Source of the DNA: a virus
Virus record (IMG/VR): IMGVR_UViG_3300021092_000080
Location: 1-42,053 of that record
DNA: 42,053 nt
Reading direction: 5' to 3' (one strand)
Under the pieces are notes generated by a model, which saw only the letters and a program-made list of their open reading frames with translations, had not been told where the DNA came from and ran no database searches. A program made the translations under genes and the position numbers. Below, piece by piece: positions 1 through 7,544 of the stretch. The number at the start of each line of letters is the position of its first letter. Within the stretch, counting starts at the first letter, position 1.

Positions 1-1709
1 GCGTAGGTATAGGGGCTATTTTGATTGGCAACATTATCGCTACCAACAGTAAATCCGTCACTATTAAACGCCGTCAATCCAGAGACAGTTTGCTCGGATC
101 CAGTTCCGTCGTAAACATCAAACGTAGTGCCATTAGTTGACAAAAGTTTTGTCGCACCACGTACAGTATCGTAAACATTATTATCTCGCCCATGACTGCG
201 ATTCTTAATCCACACCCAATCAGGCGAGAAGTTCAGCCCACTGATGGTCTGCGTCGAGCCATTGCCGGTGTAGAGCTTCACGTCGAAGTAGTCCGAGCCT
301 TTGGCAATCGTCGGCGTCGGCAGGTTGGCGGTGCAGAGTGCTTTGTAGCCGCTGGGGGCGGGGTGGGCGAAGGGGCGTTGGCCGAAATTGACAATCACAC
401 TGAAAGTCGAGCCATAACTTCCGGCCATTGCAAATACGCCGGTGGGAACACTTGACCACGATTCGTTAGTCCCAGCAGATGGACTACCCGAGTTGTACCA
501 AGTGCCGTTTTGACCAGTCCAAAGTTTGCCGCTATCTGCATCAAAAGCAAACATCACAATATCGTTGGCGACAAGCGTCGAGAATGTTGTGGTTACTGTT
601 CCATTTGCATACTTGGTTTGGTGCTGCCTTGTGTAGAAACCAGTGGAAGCACTATTGGGATCTGCCGTGTTGGAAGCAGCGCCAGTCAAAACACCCATTT
701 GATAGCCATTGCTGGCATCAGGCGCTCCGGGCACTACATATTCCCAATACCATTTACCTGAAGACATAGCCAATGTTGAACGGCAATGTTTCCAACTAGA
801 TGCTCCTGAAGTGCCGGATTGAAGGTTCCCGTTGTTTAGTCCAGTTAGCGCAGAATCCAGTGGGTTAAGCGTGCAGTAGTTCCCCCGCACCTCTCCGCCA
901 ACGCCTGTATCCGTCCCGTAATTAGAGGGGGAGTCAACTGTGCTGTCGTTTCCTGCACCTGCCGTGACCGATAGGTTGTACGGATCCCAGTTGTTCCCCA
1001 GCCCCGAAGTGTCCTTCCCTAATGTGCTGGCGGTGTTGTTGCTGTTGTCGGCAAAGTCGAGGTGAAAGGAGTTGCCGGGATACGTGCCGGTGTATGCCTT
1101 CGGGTTCCACGCGCCGGTGGTAGCGTCGGTTTCGGCGAAGCTGCTGGGGGTTAAGGCTTGGCCGTCGATGAAGTGGATATCAGCGAGGTAGCCGTTGAAA
1201 AGTCCGTATACGCTGCTTTCTTGCCCGATGTATCTTGTGTCATTAGTAAATAGCAACGTATCCTGCGGGCAATAGCTTACAGAAGAAAACGTTTGCTCTA
1301 TGCCATTTACATAAACTTTGAGTCGGTTGGCTGCAGTAGATTGAGTAGTGTCAAATGCAATGACAACGTGATACCAAGCAGAAGGATCTCTAAAAACAGC
1401 GTTTGTGCTCCAGAAATAGTTAGTTCCTCCAGTCCCTCTCAAGTTGCCCGATAGTTTGTTGTCAGAGCCGTCTAAGCCAAACAGTACAGTTGTGTTTGTT
1501 GACGAAGAATCGTAAAAATACTGAACCGTACTTAAAGTTGTGCGCTTTAACCAAAAAGCAAATGTTGCAGTCTTCTGATTGCCAGTTGAACTGAAGGCTC
1601 TGGACAAGTAGGCACTGTCACTACTGTTGAATCTCAAACTTCTGCTGACCTGATATCCGCCTGCAGCAGAAGGATTTAATAAGAAGGGATTACCGACAAG
1701 AATACTCAT
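1..1709 (-). CDS. Lectin-domain (LamG/SPRY-like) tail adhesin, 3' end missing
   Basis: The reading frame opens with ATG at 1709 (MSILVGNPFLLNPSA) and stays open, without a stop, to the window edge, so about 569 residues are seen and the C-terminus is missing. The N-terminal 250 residues have a concanavalin A-like lectin (LamG) pattern: SLRFNSSDSAYLSR, then TFAFWLKRTTLSTVQYFYD, then DIHFIDGQALTPSSF. A middle section (GKWYWEYVVPG, then GVLTG) looks SPRY-like. The last section (LNFSPDWVWIKNRS followed by YDTVRG) resembles repeats of phage DUF7483-type proteins. Such multidomain proteins are usually virion adhesins that bind host surface glycans. It is the last gene of the minus-strand fibre cluster. 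The family is clear; the receptor role is inferred. Confidence 0.85.
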   Translation of the reverse strand, partial: MSILVGNPFLLNPSAAGGYQVSRSLRFNSSDSAYLSRAFSSTGNQKTATFAFWLKRTTLSTVQYFYDSSSTNTTVLFGLDGSDNKLSGNLRGTGGTNYFWSTNAVFRDPSAWYHVVIAFDTTQSTAANRLKVYVNGIEQTFSSVSYCPQDTLLFTNDTRYIGQESSVYGLFNGYLADIHFIDGQALTPSSFAETDATTGAWNPKAYTGTYPGNSFHLDFADNSNNTASTLGKDTSGLGNNWDPYNLSVTAGAGNDSTVDSPSNYGTDTGVGGEVRGNYCTLNPLDSALTGLNNGNLQSGTSGASSWKHCRSTLAMSSGKWYWEYVVPGAPDASNGYQMGVLTGAASNTADPNSASTGFYTRQHQTKYANGTVTTTFSTLVANDIVMFAFDADSGKLWTGQNGTWYNSGSPSAGTNESWSSVPTGVFAMAGSYGSTFSVIVNFGQRPFAHPAPSGYKALCTANLPTPTIAKGSDYFDVKLYTGNGSTQTISGLNFSPDWVWIKNRSHGRDNNVYDTVRGATKLLSTNGTTFDVYDGTGSEQTVSGLTAFNSDGFTVGSDNVANQNSPYTY

Positions 1710-1720
1710 CTAAATAACCC

Positions 1721-2431
1721 TCAACCAACAGTGCCGGAACCGTAAGCCAGCGTAGCTACAGTATTAATTCGACTTGGATTAGCGACGTAATAAGCCAAAA
1801 TATCCACGCCGCTTGCAGTAGTCGTAAGTGTAGGTGCCGTATTACTTTGGAAAGCCCAGGCACCGCTGTAAGTAAGAAGACGGTAGCCAGCGCTGTCCTG
1901 ACGAACAATGATCGTGCCGGTTTGGCCGCCGCTTGCGTTGGTGGGGCTAGCCAGAGTTTGAGTGCCACTAGTTAAAACGATCTCAAAGTTATTGCCAGCG
2001 CCGAAATTTAAAATGATGACACCAGAGGCACTTACAAAAGTCGGAGTTCCGATTGCCTGAGACTGTACCGTCACAGGACCAGAGATCGGACCACCGGCTT
2101 TGTCGTACTTATTAGCCAGCGAGCTGAGCGCCGCGTTGCCGGAAGCTTGAGCGGTGGCAGCACTGGAGAGCGCAGCGTTACCAGAAGCTAAGGCGGTGGC
2201 GGCGTTAACTAAAGCAGCGTTGCCCGAAGCAAGAGCTGCAGTACCAGAAGACAGGGCCTGATTAGCGGTATCCTGAGCGGCGACACCACTAGCAGCAGAT
2301 GTATAACGAACGTCTAAAACACCAACTTCAACACGCTTGTTTGACGTGCCTGAAGCTTGAATTACAGGAAAATAATCACCACTAGCTAACGTCGTGATCG
2401 CTGTAAATTGCGATATCTTTTGGCTAGCCAT
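1721..2431 (-). CDS. Tail-fibre-like structural protein with ASGNAAL repeats
   Basis: A 236-residue protein starting MASQKISQFTAITTLASGDY. Residues 45-105 hold Ala/Ser/Gly-rich repeats of the type ALASGNAAL and ALSSAATAQASGNAAL, which probably form an extended or trimeric coiled stalk. The C-terminal half is beta-rich and ends TLAYGSGTVG. The opening resembles the attachment segment of many phage fibres (KISQFTA...SGDYFPVIQ). It lies 3 bases after the next upstream gene and 12 bases before the lectin adhesin, so the genes are probably co-transcribed. Tail-fibre or spike role is inferred from composition and neighbours. Confidence 0.75.
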   Translation of the reverse strand: MASQKISQFTAITTLASGDYFPVIQASGTSNKRVEVGVLDVRYTSAASGVAAQDTANQALSSGTAALASGNAALVNAATALASGNAALSSAATAQASGNAALSSLANKYDKAGGPISGPVTVQSQAIGTPTFVSASGVIILNFGAGNNFEIVLTSGTQTLASPTNASGGQTGTIIVRQDSAGYRLLTYSGAWAFQSNTAPTLTTTASGVDILAYYVANPSRINTVATLAYGSGTVG

Positions 2432-2433
2432 TT

Positions 2434-2910
2434 TTATACAGTCTCTAGGTCAATTGTAGACCCATCTTCTTGAAGCATAGCATCGAATATGACGCTAACG
2501 CTGGATTCAAGAATAATAACTGAGGTGGGGTTAGATATAAACTTGGGTTTGGACGGTTCGACCTCCACGCCGGATGAGGTTACGGCGCGACCCAGAATTG
2601 TCAGATATGCACCGCCGTAACCAGTAAGCGCTAGATCCGTTTCCCAAGTACTGTAAGGAACTGTGGTTCCCGAGGTAAGCAGGGAGACATACCGGTACTC
2701 GCCTGGAGTTAAACCACTAGCGGCGGTATAAAGAAAGTCACCATTGACTCGAACTGAACTGCCAGCAGCGCCCGAATCAATGGCGACACCAATGGTTGCG
2801 GCTTGATCGCTAAGAATAGCAAGGGATTTATATATAAATCCCGTTGAGCTTAAGTAAACAGCATCGCCAGCCGAAATAGCTTCACCTGCTTTAAAAGAAG
2901 TAACCGCCAT
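2434..2910 (-). CDS. Small virion protein of the fibre cluster
   Basis: A 158-residue, beta-rich protein (MAVTSFKAGEAISAGDAVYLSS) followed by GVAIDSGAAGSSVRVNGDFLYTA. The pattern of AGDAVYL, then G+A, then V+VNG resembles small capsid- or fibre-decorating proteins of the DUF2190 kind, but I cannot assign a family firmly. It sits between two fibre-like genes on the same strand. A purely structural role is inferred from context. Confidence 0.7.
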   Translation of the reverse strand: MAVTSFKAGEAISAGDAVYLSSTGFIYKSLAILSDQAATIGVAIDSGAAGSSVRVNGDFLYTAASGLTPGEYRYVSLLTSGTTVPYSTWETDLALTGYGGAYLTILGRAVTSSGVEVEPSKPKFISNPTSVIILESSVSVIFDAMLQEDGSTIDLETV

Positions 2911-2934
2911 CTCGACCCTTTAGATAACTACAGT

Positions 2935-3060
2935 TTAGCGCCCTTGGCCAACTGTTTTCTTTTTACCGCGTCGGTTGGGACGCGAATTAACGCCTTGTCC
3001 AATCGAAGTCGTCTTAGGTTTGGACTCGATTTTGTTTTGTGTGTTTTTGGGCTTAGACAT
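2935..3060 (-). CDS. Small basic 41-residue protein
   Basis: ATG at 3060 and TAA at 2935-2937 define a 41-residue, strongly basic peptide that begins MSKPKNTQNKIESKPKTTS and ends NRRGKKKTVGQGR. It contains two GQG motifs (SIGQGVNSRPN and TVGQGR). It fits the gap between the 2434-2910 and 3086-3994 genes without overlapping either, which favours it over a longer ORF in another frame that runs into the 3086 gene. No function is recognised; the charge suggests nucleic acid or capsid binding. Confidence 0.55.
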   Translation of the reverse strand: MSKPKNTQNKIESKPKTTSIGQGVNSRPNRRGKKKTVGQGR

Positions 3061-3085
3061 AGTGATCCGTCAGGGCGAAGCAAGC

Positions 3086-3994
3086 TTAGATTTGATTCCA
3101 GCTCGTACCGTCCCAAACAAATAAATGTTGACTAACAGTGTCATACCAACCAGCACCCTGCGTAGAGGGAGGAGGAGAAACAGCACTATAAGCAAACGAA
3201 CGAGAGGGACCGGCTTCATACCAGCCACTGCTTGTTGCGTCGTAAACAAAGAGGTTACCAACTAAGGTATTAAACCAAAGCAAACCATCACGCTCAGGGG
3301 CGTTTAAACCAGTGCCGGAGGGCGGCAGCTCACCTTTATTGACAATGGCATCAGCGTTGGTTTGATACCACGCGGGTGAAGCAACCCCGTTACCGCTGGC
3401 ATAAACGAACAGCCGCCCCTCGTTGGTATCAAACCAAAGCGAACCATTGGTGTAATTCGCGGCAGGAGCACCAGACACAGTAACCGAAGTGCCGCCACCG
3501 CCGGTGCTCGCTGTACCGCTACCGCTAATTGTTACCGTATTGCCACTATAAGAAACAGTATTATCACCAGCACCAAAAATATGTCCAGAGACAGAATTTT
3601 GGAAAACATTGTCGTAGTTAATATTGAACTCACTTCCATTAATAAGATATAAACCGGACCCTGCTGTATAAGTAATACCAGAAGCAGAAGTTACTGTCGC
3701 ATTAATGACAGTAGCGGTCCCGCTAGCGGTGAAGTAAATACCGGAGCCCGCTTGAATATCCGACGCTCCGCCGCCACCCTGAATCCCACTTATAGTCGTG
3801 TTTAAATCTTCTAACGCTCGCACAACCCCATCAAAGTTAGGGGTATAACCAGTAGCGCACCTAGAGTAACTTGTAGTTCCCACTCCAGATACCGTATCTA
3901 AAAGGAGTTCGATGACATCGACAATGCCACGGAAGTTTGGTTCGTGTAGAGCACGATATGTACTCCCGTGTGTCGGGCAGGGAGCTAGTGTCAT
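3086..3994 (-). CDS. Tail-fibre-like protein with LW(F/Y)DT...LFVYD repeats
   Basis: 302 residues. The N-terminus has two copies of a PNFxGVVxxLEDL-like unit (PNFRGIVDVIELL and PNFDGVVRALEDL). A Gly/Ser/Thr-rich middle with repeated SGxxYTAGSG follows. The C-terminal third carries three copies of a beta unit: GSLWFDTNEGRLFVYAS, DGLLWFNTLVGNLFVYD and GAGWYDTVSQHLFVWD, each ending in a W-x-x motif. These repeats are typical of phage fibres and were probably made by internal duplication. An SD-like GGAGG lies about 20 bases upstream, too far to be ideal, so the exact start is less certain than the gene. Confidence 0.8.
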   Translation of the reverse strand: MTLAPCPTHGSTYRALHEPNFRGIVDVIELLLDTVSGVGTTSYSRCATGYTPNFDGVVRALEDLNTTISGIQGGGGASDIQAGSGIYFTASGTATVINATVTSASGITYTAGSGLYLINGSEFNINYDNVFQNSVSGHIFGAGDNTVSYSGNTVTISGSGTASTGGGGTSVTVSGAPAANYTNGSLWFDTNEGRLFVYASGNGVASPAWYQTNADAIVNKGELPPSGTGLNAPERDGLLWFNTLVGNLFVYDATSSGWYEAGPSRSFAYSAVSPPPSTQGAGWYDTVSQHLFVWDGTSWNQI

Positions 3995-4045
3995 CTATAA
4001 AGTCTAAAGCTAGCCTCCTCTTTCGATTCTACAGCATTGTTGAAA

Positions 4046-4384
4046 TTAAGCGGAACGTTTTTGTTTGTTGTACTGAGCGGACAGGCGTTTAATAGAACTT
4101 ACGGAAACACCCAAAATCTGTGAAACTTTTGAGCAACTGTTGCCAGCGTTTAAAAGGTTTAGAGCTTCGGTTGTCTGCCAGGTTCTCGACCGCCGGCGAT
4201 CTGCAGCAGCCTTAATAACTTTAAATTCTTCAGCGGTCGAACCTTGCCGGAGGATTTGCCTGACTCGTTCGTGCGAAACACCAACCTTTAAACCAATCTC
4301 ACGCAGGCTCAGACCATCAAGATATAAATCGTAAATTTGGCAATAACGAGTACGCCGCTGGTCTGCGGTTAAGGTTTCAGTCAT
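4046..4384 (-). CDS. Helix-turn-helix DNA-binding protein (sigma-region-4-like)
   Basis: 112 residues. Residues 21-50 (LDGLSLREIGLKVGVSHERVRQIL) closely resemble the sigma-70 region 4 HTH, including the RVRQI recognition helix. A second HTH-like segment follows (ALNLLNAGNSCSKVSQIL and GVSVSSIKRLS), similar to resolvase or Trp-repressor-type helices. No sigma region 2 is present, so this is a regulator with a sigma-like HTH and not a complete sigma factor. It is the first well-supported gene on the minus side of the divergent region before 4956 and could control either direction. Target unknown. Confidence 0.75.
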   Translation of the reverse strand: MTETLTADQRRTRYCQIYDLYLDGLSLREIGLKVGVSHERVRQILRQGSTAEEFKVIKAAADRRRSRTWQTTEALNLLNAGNSCSKVSQILGVSVSSIKRLSAQYNKQKRSA

Positions 4385-4411
4385 TTAAAAGTTTTTGGGT
4401 CGTTTCGGGTC

Positions 4412-4585
4412 TTACTGACCGTACCGACCTTCTGATCGGGTGTCAACCCGTTCATGAAAAAAACCGTCTTCTGCTAACTGCCATGCAGGGACTCCAAGCT
4501 CCTCAGCACGCTGACGGCACTCCTGCCAGAATTGCACTTCAGGATTTTCTAAAAACACTGAAGTTTTAGTGGGTACTGAAGCCAT
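4412..4585 (-). CDS. Hypothetical 57-residue protein
   Basis: ATG at 4585 and TAA at 4412-4414 give a 57-residue protein starting MASVPTKTSVFLENPEVQ and containing WQECRQRAEELGVPAWQL. It is acidic and probably helical, with a helix-turn-helix-sized segment but no recognised motif. It lies 27 bases upstream of the sigma-like HTH gene on the same strand and is probably co-transcribed with it. Confidence 0.6.
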   Translation of the reverse strand: MASVPTKTSVFLENPEVQFWQECRQRAEELGVPAWQLAEDGFFHERVDTRSEGRYGQ

Positions 4586-4955
4586 TGGGCTTTAGCAGCG
4601 TTTAATGTCTATAAGGTAGCACACAAAATAAAGAAATTGTTGTATTCCGTGTTTCCACAGTGCTTCTGCGCGACAATCGAGATCAAAAACTGAAGCTTTA
4701 AAACCGTTTATTTAACGCGAGTTTCAAGTAAGTGGAGTTAGATAAAAAGTTTAAAATTAATTCTTATATAACTGTGCGCACACCGTAAAGCTGCGATTGT
4801 GCTGGATTTTTAAATAAGCAAACCTAAAAACCCCTTATAAAATTCAAAGATACGGTAAAACCCGTTAAGAAATCCCTCCTAGAGAAAAAATAATTTCTAA
4901 AACACCGACAGCCATGCTATCCTCAGATGAGCACCAGATCACTAGGTACTAATAC
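4586..4955. other. Divergent AT-rich intergenic region
   Basis: About 370 bases with no convincing gene on either strand, between a minus-strand regulator pair and the plus-strand operon that begins at 4956. It is distinctly richer in A and T than its flanks. It contains a perfect 10-base palindrome TGTGCGCACA (4773-4782) and, near the plus-strand gene, a TGCTATCCT element. On the minus strand a TGTGCTACCTT element (around 4608-4618) lies upstream of the 4585 start. It most likely holds divergent promoters and an operator. I see no RNA gene in it. Confidence 0.6.
4915..4923 (+). promoter_or_regulatory. Putative extended -10 promoter element of the plus-strand operon
   Basis: TGC-TATCCT reads as an extended -10 box (TGN followed by a TATAAT-like hexamer). 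It lies about 33 bases before the GTG at 4956. No good -35 box is visible 16-18 bases upstream. The same TGC-TAT core occurs at other putative promoters in the window. Confidence 0.35.
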
Positions 4956-5615
4956 GTGCGCTCTTTAGACCTCGTTGCGGTCTTTGGTCTGCTGGAACCG
5001 GCTCCAGTCGAATCCTTAGACCCAGTAGTACAGAAAACCTATACTCTCGACTCCTTTGCCGTCTCCCTCCACGGTGCGGTCGCTTCGTTTGAATGCGCTT
5101 GCAAGCGCTCCGAGCCCTATCTCCTCGCTGTTTCGGACCTAGACCGGATCCTCCCACCATCAGGTCATTACGCCTGCGCGCTTTGCCTGAATGAATTAAG
5201 AAACGCCCGTACCACTGCTGAGAGGGTCGCGGTATGGTTTCTTCAGAACCGCCCTTCGATAACCAGAGATCAACATCTTTATCTTCCTGAAACGTTTAAG
5301 CGTCTTATCGACGCCGAGGAAGGAGTGATCATGCGGCCTCGACGGTTCGTCTACGCCAAGTTTCATAACGTGGCGTTAACACAACGCGATAAAGTGCTCA
5401 GCACGTGCGGCGATCCGCACTGTGTGAACCCTTATCACATGATGCTGGCTGCAAGCACAGCAACCAAAATGACACCCGACATGAAAAAGGACGTAAAAAC
5501 ATGGCACTCCAATCAAGTCAGCCCACGGGTTATCCAACAACTGCTCGAAATCAAATACAGCCGTTCTTTCTCTCTGCGGACGATTACAAATCTAAAAAAA
5601 TCGTTGCCTGCATAA
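4956..5615 (+). CDS. HNH-like zinc protein with degenerate catalytic motif
   Basis: 219 residues from a GTG start. There is a CxxC-type cluster in the middle (HYACALCLNE) and a C-terminal motif CGDPHCVNPYHMMLAAS, which matches the second half of phage HNH endonuclease motifs (C-x4-CVNPxH). The preceding catalytic His, usually three residues before the first Cys of this motif, is Ser here (KVLSTCG), so nuclease activity is doubtful. A basic tail with LRTITNLKK follows. The protein opens the plus-strand operon, overlaps the next gene by 115 bases in another frame, and has a paralogue at 6246. It may be a DNA-binding regulator built on an HNH fold. The start has only a weak AGG upstream and is the least certain part. 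Confidence 0.7.
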   Translation: MRSLDLVAVFGLLEPAPVESLDPVVQKTYTLDSFAVSLHGAVASFECACKRSEPYLLAVSDLDRILPPSGHYACALCLNELRNARTTAERVAVWFLQNRPSITRDQHLYLPETFKRLIDAEEGVIMRPRRFVYAKFHNVALTQRDKVLSTCGDPHCVNPYHMMLAASTATKMTPDMKKDVKTWHSNQVSPRVIQQLLEIKYSRSFSLRTITNLKKSLPA

Positions 5616-5833
5616 AAACGCACACAGAATTACTGCACCTGCTAAACTTTCGTCAACCGTTGTCGACAAAAGAGCTTTTAAGTGAAATTGGGTACTCGAA
5701 GCAAAAGCTTCTAAGAGACCTAAAACAACTTCAAAAGAATGATTTGGTGAAGCGCATCTCATTTGAGTCACACATTCTCTACGTCATCAATGGCAATTTC
5801 AACACCCTTATTAAGCAGACTTTAGGTTTATGA
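5501..5833 (+). CDS. Winged-helix DNA-binding protein
   Basis: ATG at 5501 is preceded by AAAAGGA (SD-like, about 10 bases away) and gives a 110-residue protein. Residues about 48-100 form a winged helix: PLSTKELLSEIGYSKQKLLR as the HTH, then LKQLQKNDLVKRI and a beta hairpin (HILYVING). The fold is that of MarR/ArsR-type or archaeal-type regulators, with no metal-binding signature. The gene overlaps the end of the HNH-like gene out of frame and shares ATGA (stop/start) with the next gene, so translation is probably coupled. Its role is regulatory by inference. Confidence 0.65.
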   Translation: MALQSSQPTGYPTTARNQIQPFFLSADDYKSKKIVACIKTHTELLHLLNFRQPLSTKELLSEIGYSKQKLLRDLKQLQKNDLVKRISFESHILYVINGNFNTLIKQTLGL

Positions 5834-6249
5834 CTTTTACACAAGAAACAAAGCCATGTCTCTGGTCTCGTGAGCACGTCATTGAGAATCTTCCGGTCTG
5901 GATTTACTCTGACAATCCTGAGCCCACGTCGATCTCTGAATGCAAAGCTAAAGTCTCAGCCATTGAGTACACCATTCGGGACATCGAACTTCAAATCGAG
6001 GTGCGCGAATTGGAGTTACAGACCGGTAATAGCCGGCACACTTCTAATTTTGACTTTCAAAAATGGCGTACCCAAGCTCTGCGAGCTAAACAAACGCATC
6101 TGTATTTGTTAAACGCCTACAAGTATTGGCTTTTGCTTAACGAGCGCGAAAAACTGAGCGATAACGTGGAGCATAAGCTTCAACAAGTTATTAAACTTCT
6201 AATTGAGGAGCCAAAAGACTTCGTAACCCAGCTTGAAGCACTGCTTTGA
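5830..6249 (+). CDS. Hypothetical helical (coiled-coil) protein
   Basis: 139 residues with a four-base ATGA overlap to the upstream gene. Residues 37-70 are a long charged helix (IRDIELQIEVRELELQ), a likely coiled coil. A second helical stretch carries many Leu and Tyr residues (YLLNAYKYWLLLNERE). No catalytic motif is seen. It belongs to the small-protein operon that starts at 4956 and may dimerise or bind one of the HNH-like neighbours. Function unknown. Confidence 0.7.
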   Translation: MTFTQETKPCLWSREHVIENLPVWIYSDNPEPTSISECKAKVSAIEYTIRDIELQIEVRELELQTGNSRHTSNFDFQKWRTQALRAKQTHLYLLNAYKYWLLLNEREKLSDNVEHKLQQVIKLLIEEPKDFVTQLEALL

Positions 6250-6671
6250 TCTGTATAAGAAATAAGTATCACCATAAAACAGACACGGTGTGTGAAGATT
6301 GCTTGAAAACAATCGACGAACCACCGTGTAAGCCAGATTTAAATCAAATGTCACCTGAACTACGAGCCCTTTTTGTTCAACTAACTGCTCAACACCACGA
6401 TTTAACTGAGTGTTGGCGTTCTAGTTACACAAACATTCATATAAAAAACAGAAAATTACGTATACAGAACCTGCTTTATGCCTTTTATAAAGGCGATATC
6501 GGAAATTTCAAACTAAAACGCATCTGCAACACCATAGATTGCGTCAATCCTGCGCACCACAGGTCTCGATTTGAGTCACCAAATGTTTTTAAATCTGTAC
6601 GCGCCGGTTTTCAACGCAAAATAACAAAGCTAGCTGATTTATCAGACTCACAATGGTTACAGCAGCCTTAA
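6246..6671 (+). CDS. Second HNH-like zinc protein, paralogue of the 4956 product
   Basis: 141 residues from a TTG start that overlaps the upstream TGA. The N-terminus has two Cys pairs (TVCEDCLK and PPCKPD). The motif CNTIDCVNPAHHRS near residue 98 matches the C-x4-CVNPxH part of HNH endonucleases, as in the 4956 protein. The first catalytic His of HNH is again missing (LKRIC), replaced here by Arg. The two proteins share the layout of N-terminal Cys pair plus CVNPxH and probably arose by duplication. Activity as a nuclease is unlikely; zinc-dependent DNA binding is a reasonable guess. Confidence 0.65.
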   Translation: MICIRNKYHHKTDTVCEDCLKTIDEPPCKPDLNQMSPELRALFVQLTAQHHDLTECWRSSYTNIHIKNRKLRIQNLLYAFYKGDIGNFKLKRICNTIDCVNPAHHRSRFESPNVFKSVRAGFQRKITKLADLSDSQWLQQP

Positions 6672-6674
6672 ACT

Positions 6675-6818
6675 GTGACTACTGGCTCTTGTAAGAAAGG
6701 TCTGGTGCCAGTACCGTGGGGGCGCATACCGTTTTCACCTTTTCCGGTGTGCCGTAAGCGATCCGGAGTGCTTGGCGCTAAGTGCTCAGGCGGCCCTCAC
6801 ATTATTTCTTTAAGATGA
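6675..6818 (+). CDS. Small Cys-containing 47-residue protein
   Basis: GTG at 6675 opens a 47-codon frame ending in a TGA that overlaps the ATG of the next gene as ATGA (6815-6818). It begins 3 bases after the stop of the HNH-like gene. The peptide starts MTTGSCKKGLVPVPWGR and ends CSGGPHIISLR, with three Cys and several Arg/Lys/Pro residues, so a small zinc-binding peptide is possible. Tight spacing on both sides is the main support. Confidence 0.5.
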   Translation: MTTGSCKKGLVPVPWGRIPFSPFPVCRKRSGVLGAKCSGGPHIISLR

Positions 6819-7123
6819 TCAACAAAGAAACACTTGATCTGCTACGAAGCATCGACACAAGTCTGCAAATAATCGCAAACTCAAAGTCATCGAACATAAC
6901 CACGGCGTTTGTCAATAAAAAAGCGGTCGCTGCTCGGTTAGGGGTTTCTCCAGTAACGATCGACAAACTGATTTATCAAGGAATTACATCTAAAGGTTCG
7001 TCTGGTTTAGTGGAGGGGCGTCACTACTGCAAACTTGATCCTTCGGAAAGCAACACAAGTAATTTTTTGTTCGATAGCGCTAAAGTGCTACAGGATGCTT
7101 GGACCTCTTTTACAGGTTATTAA
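6815..7123 (+). CDS. MerR/AlpA-like helix-turn-helix protein
   Basis: ATG at 6815 is preferred over a more distant GTG because it forms a four-base overlap with the upstream small ORF. The 102-residue product has an N-terminal helix (MINKETLDLLRSIDTSLQII) for dimerisation, then an HTH of the MerR/excisionase type: NKKAVAARLGVSPVTIDKLI, followed by the wing (GRHYCKLDPSES). Proteins like this act as excisionases or transcriptional regulators. No integrase is nearby in this window, so a regulatory role is more likely. Confidence 0.7.
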   Translation: MINKETLDLLRSIDTSLQIIANSKSSNITTAFVNKKAVAARLGVSPVTIDKLIYQGITSKGSSGLVEGRHYCKLDPSESNTSNFLFDSAKVLQDAWTSFTGY

Positions 7124-7124
7124 A

Positions 7125-7544
7125 ATGCCGAAAAGCAACACAGCTAACAACCTCGCCAAAAAGATCTTTAGCAAGAGCGAAGTTCAGAATCAAATCGCCG
7201 TCAACGTCGTCAAGATGATCGTGGGCGATATCGTAACGCTCTACGAAGAATTTAGAAGTGCAGAGGGTTTAGGGGCACTTTTTTTTAATCCGATTGCTCC
7301 TGAGAACAGTTCTTATATGACCATAAAAGACATTAAGAACGACATAATTCTTGCGGAGGAAATAATGGATGAAGACTTAAAAGACTTCTTAAAAAAATTA
7401 CTGAATATTGTTGATAAGGAACAAGATAACAAGCAAGCGATTGTTATCCTCATCAACAACCAAACGATGAGTATTCATCTAATCGATCTAAATTCTGTCG
7501 ACACTCAAATTAAAGAACTTGTAGATGCCCTTAGCCGCGATTGA
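7125..7544 (+). CDS. Hypothetical acidic protein of the plus-strand operon
   Basis: ATG at 7125 sits 1 base after the preceding TAA and gives 139 residues. The protein is helical, begins basic (MPKSNTANNLAKKIFSK) and becomes acidic (EEIMDEDLKDFLKKLLNIVD), then ends with a beta pair (AIVILINNQTMSIHLIDL). No family is recognised. It overlaps the start of the Dam-like gene by 20 bases, consistent with coupled translation. Confidence 0.65.
   Translation: MPKSNTANNLAKKIFSKSEVQNQIAVNVVKMIVGDIVTLYEEFRSAEGLGALFFNPIAPENSSYMTIKDIKNDIILAEEIMDEDLKDFLKKLLNIVDKEQDNKQAIVILINNQTMSIHLIDLNSVDTQIKELVDALSRD

Noticed and set aside
2928-3116. A 62-residue frame overlapping the 3086 gene
   Set aside because: It runs into the fibre gene and has poor composition. 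The 41-residue frame at 2935-3060 fits the gap better and has a plausible basic peptide sequence.
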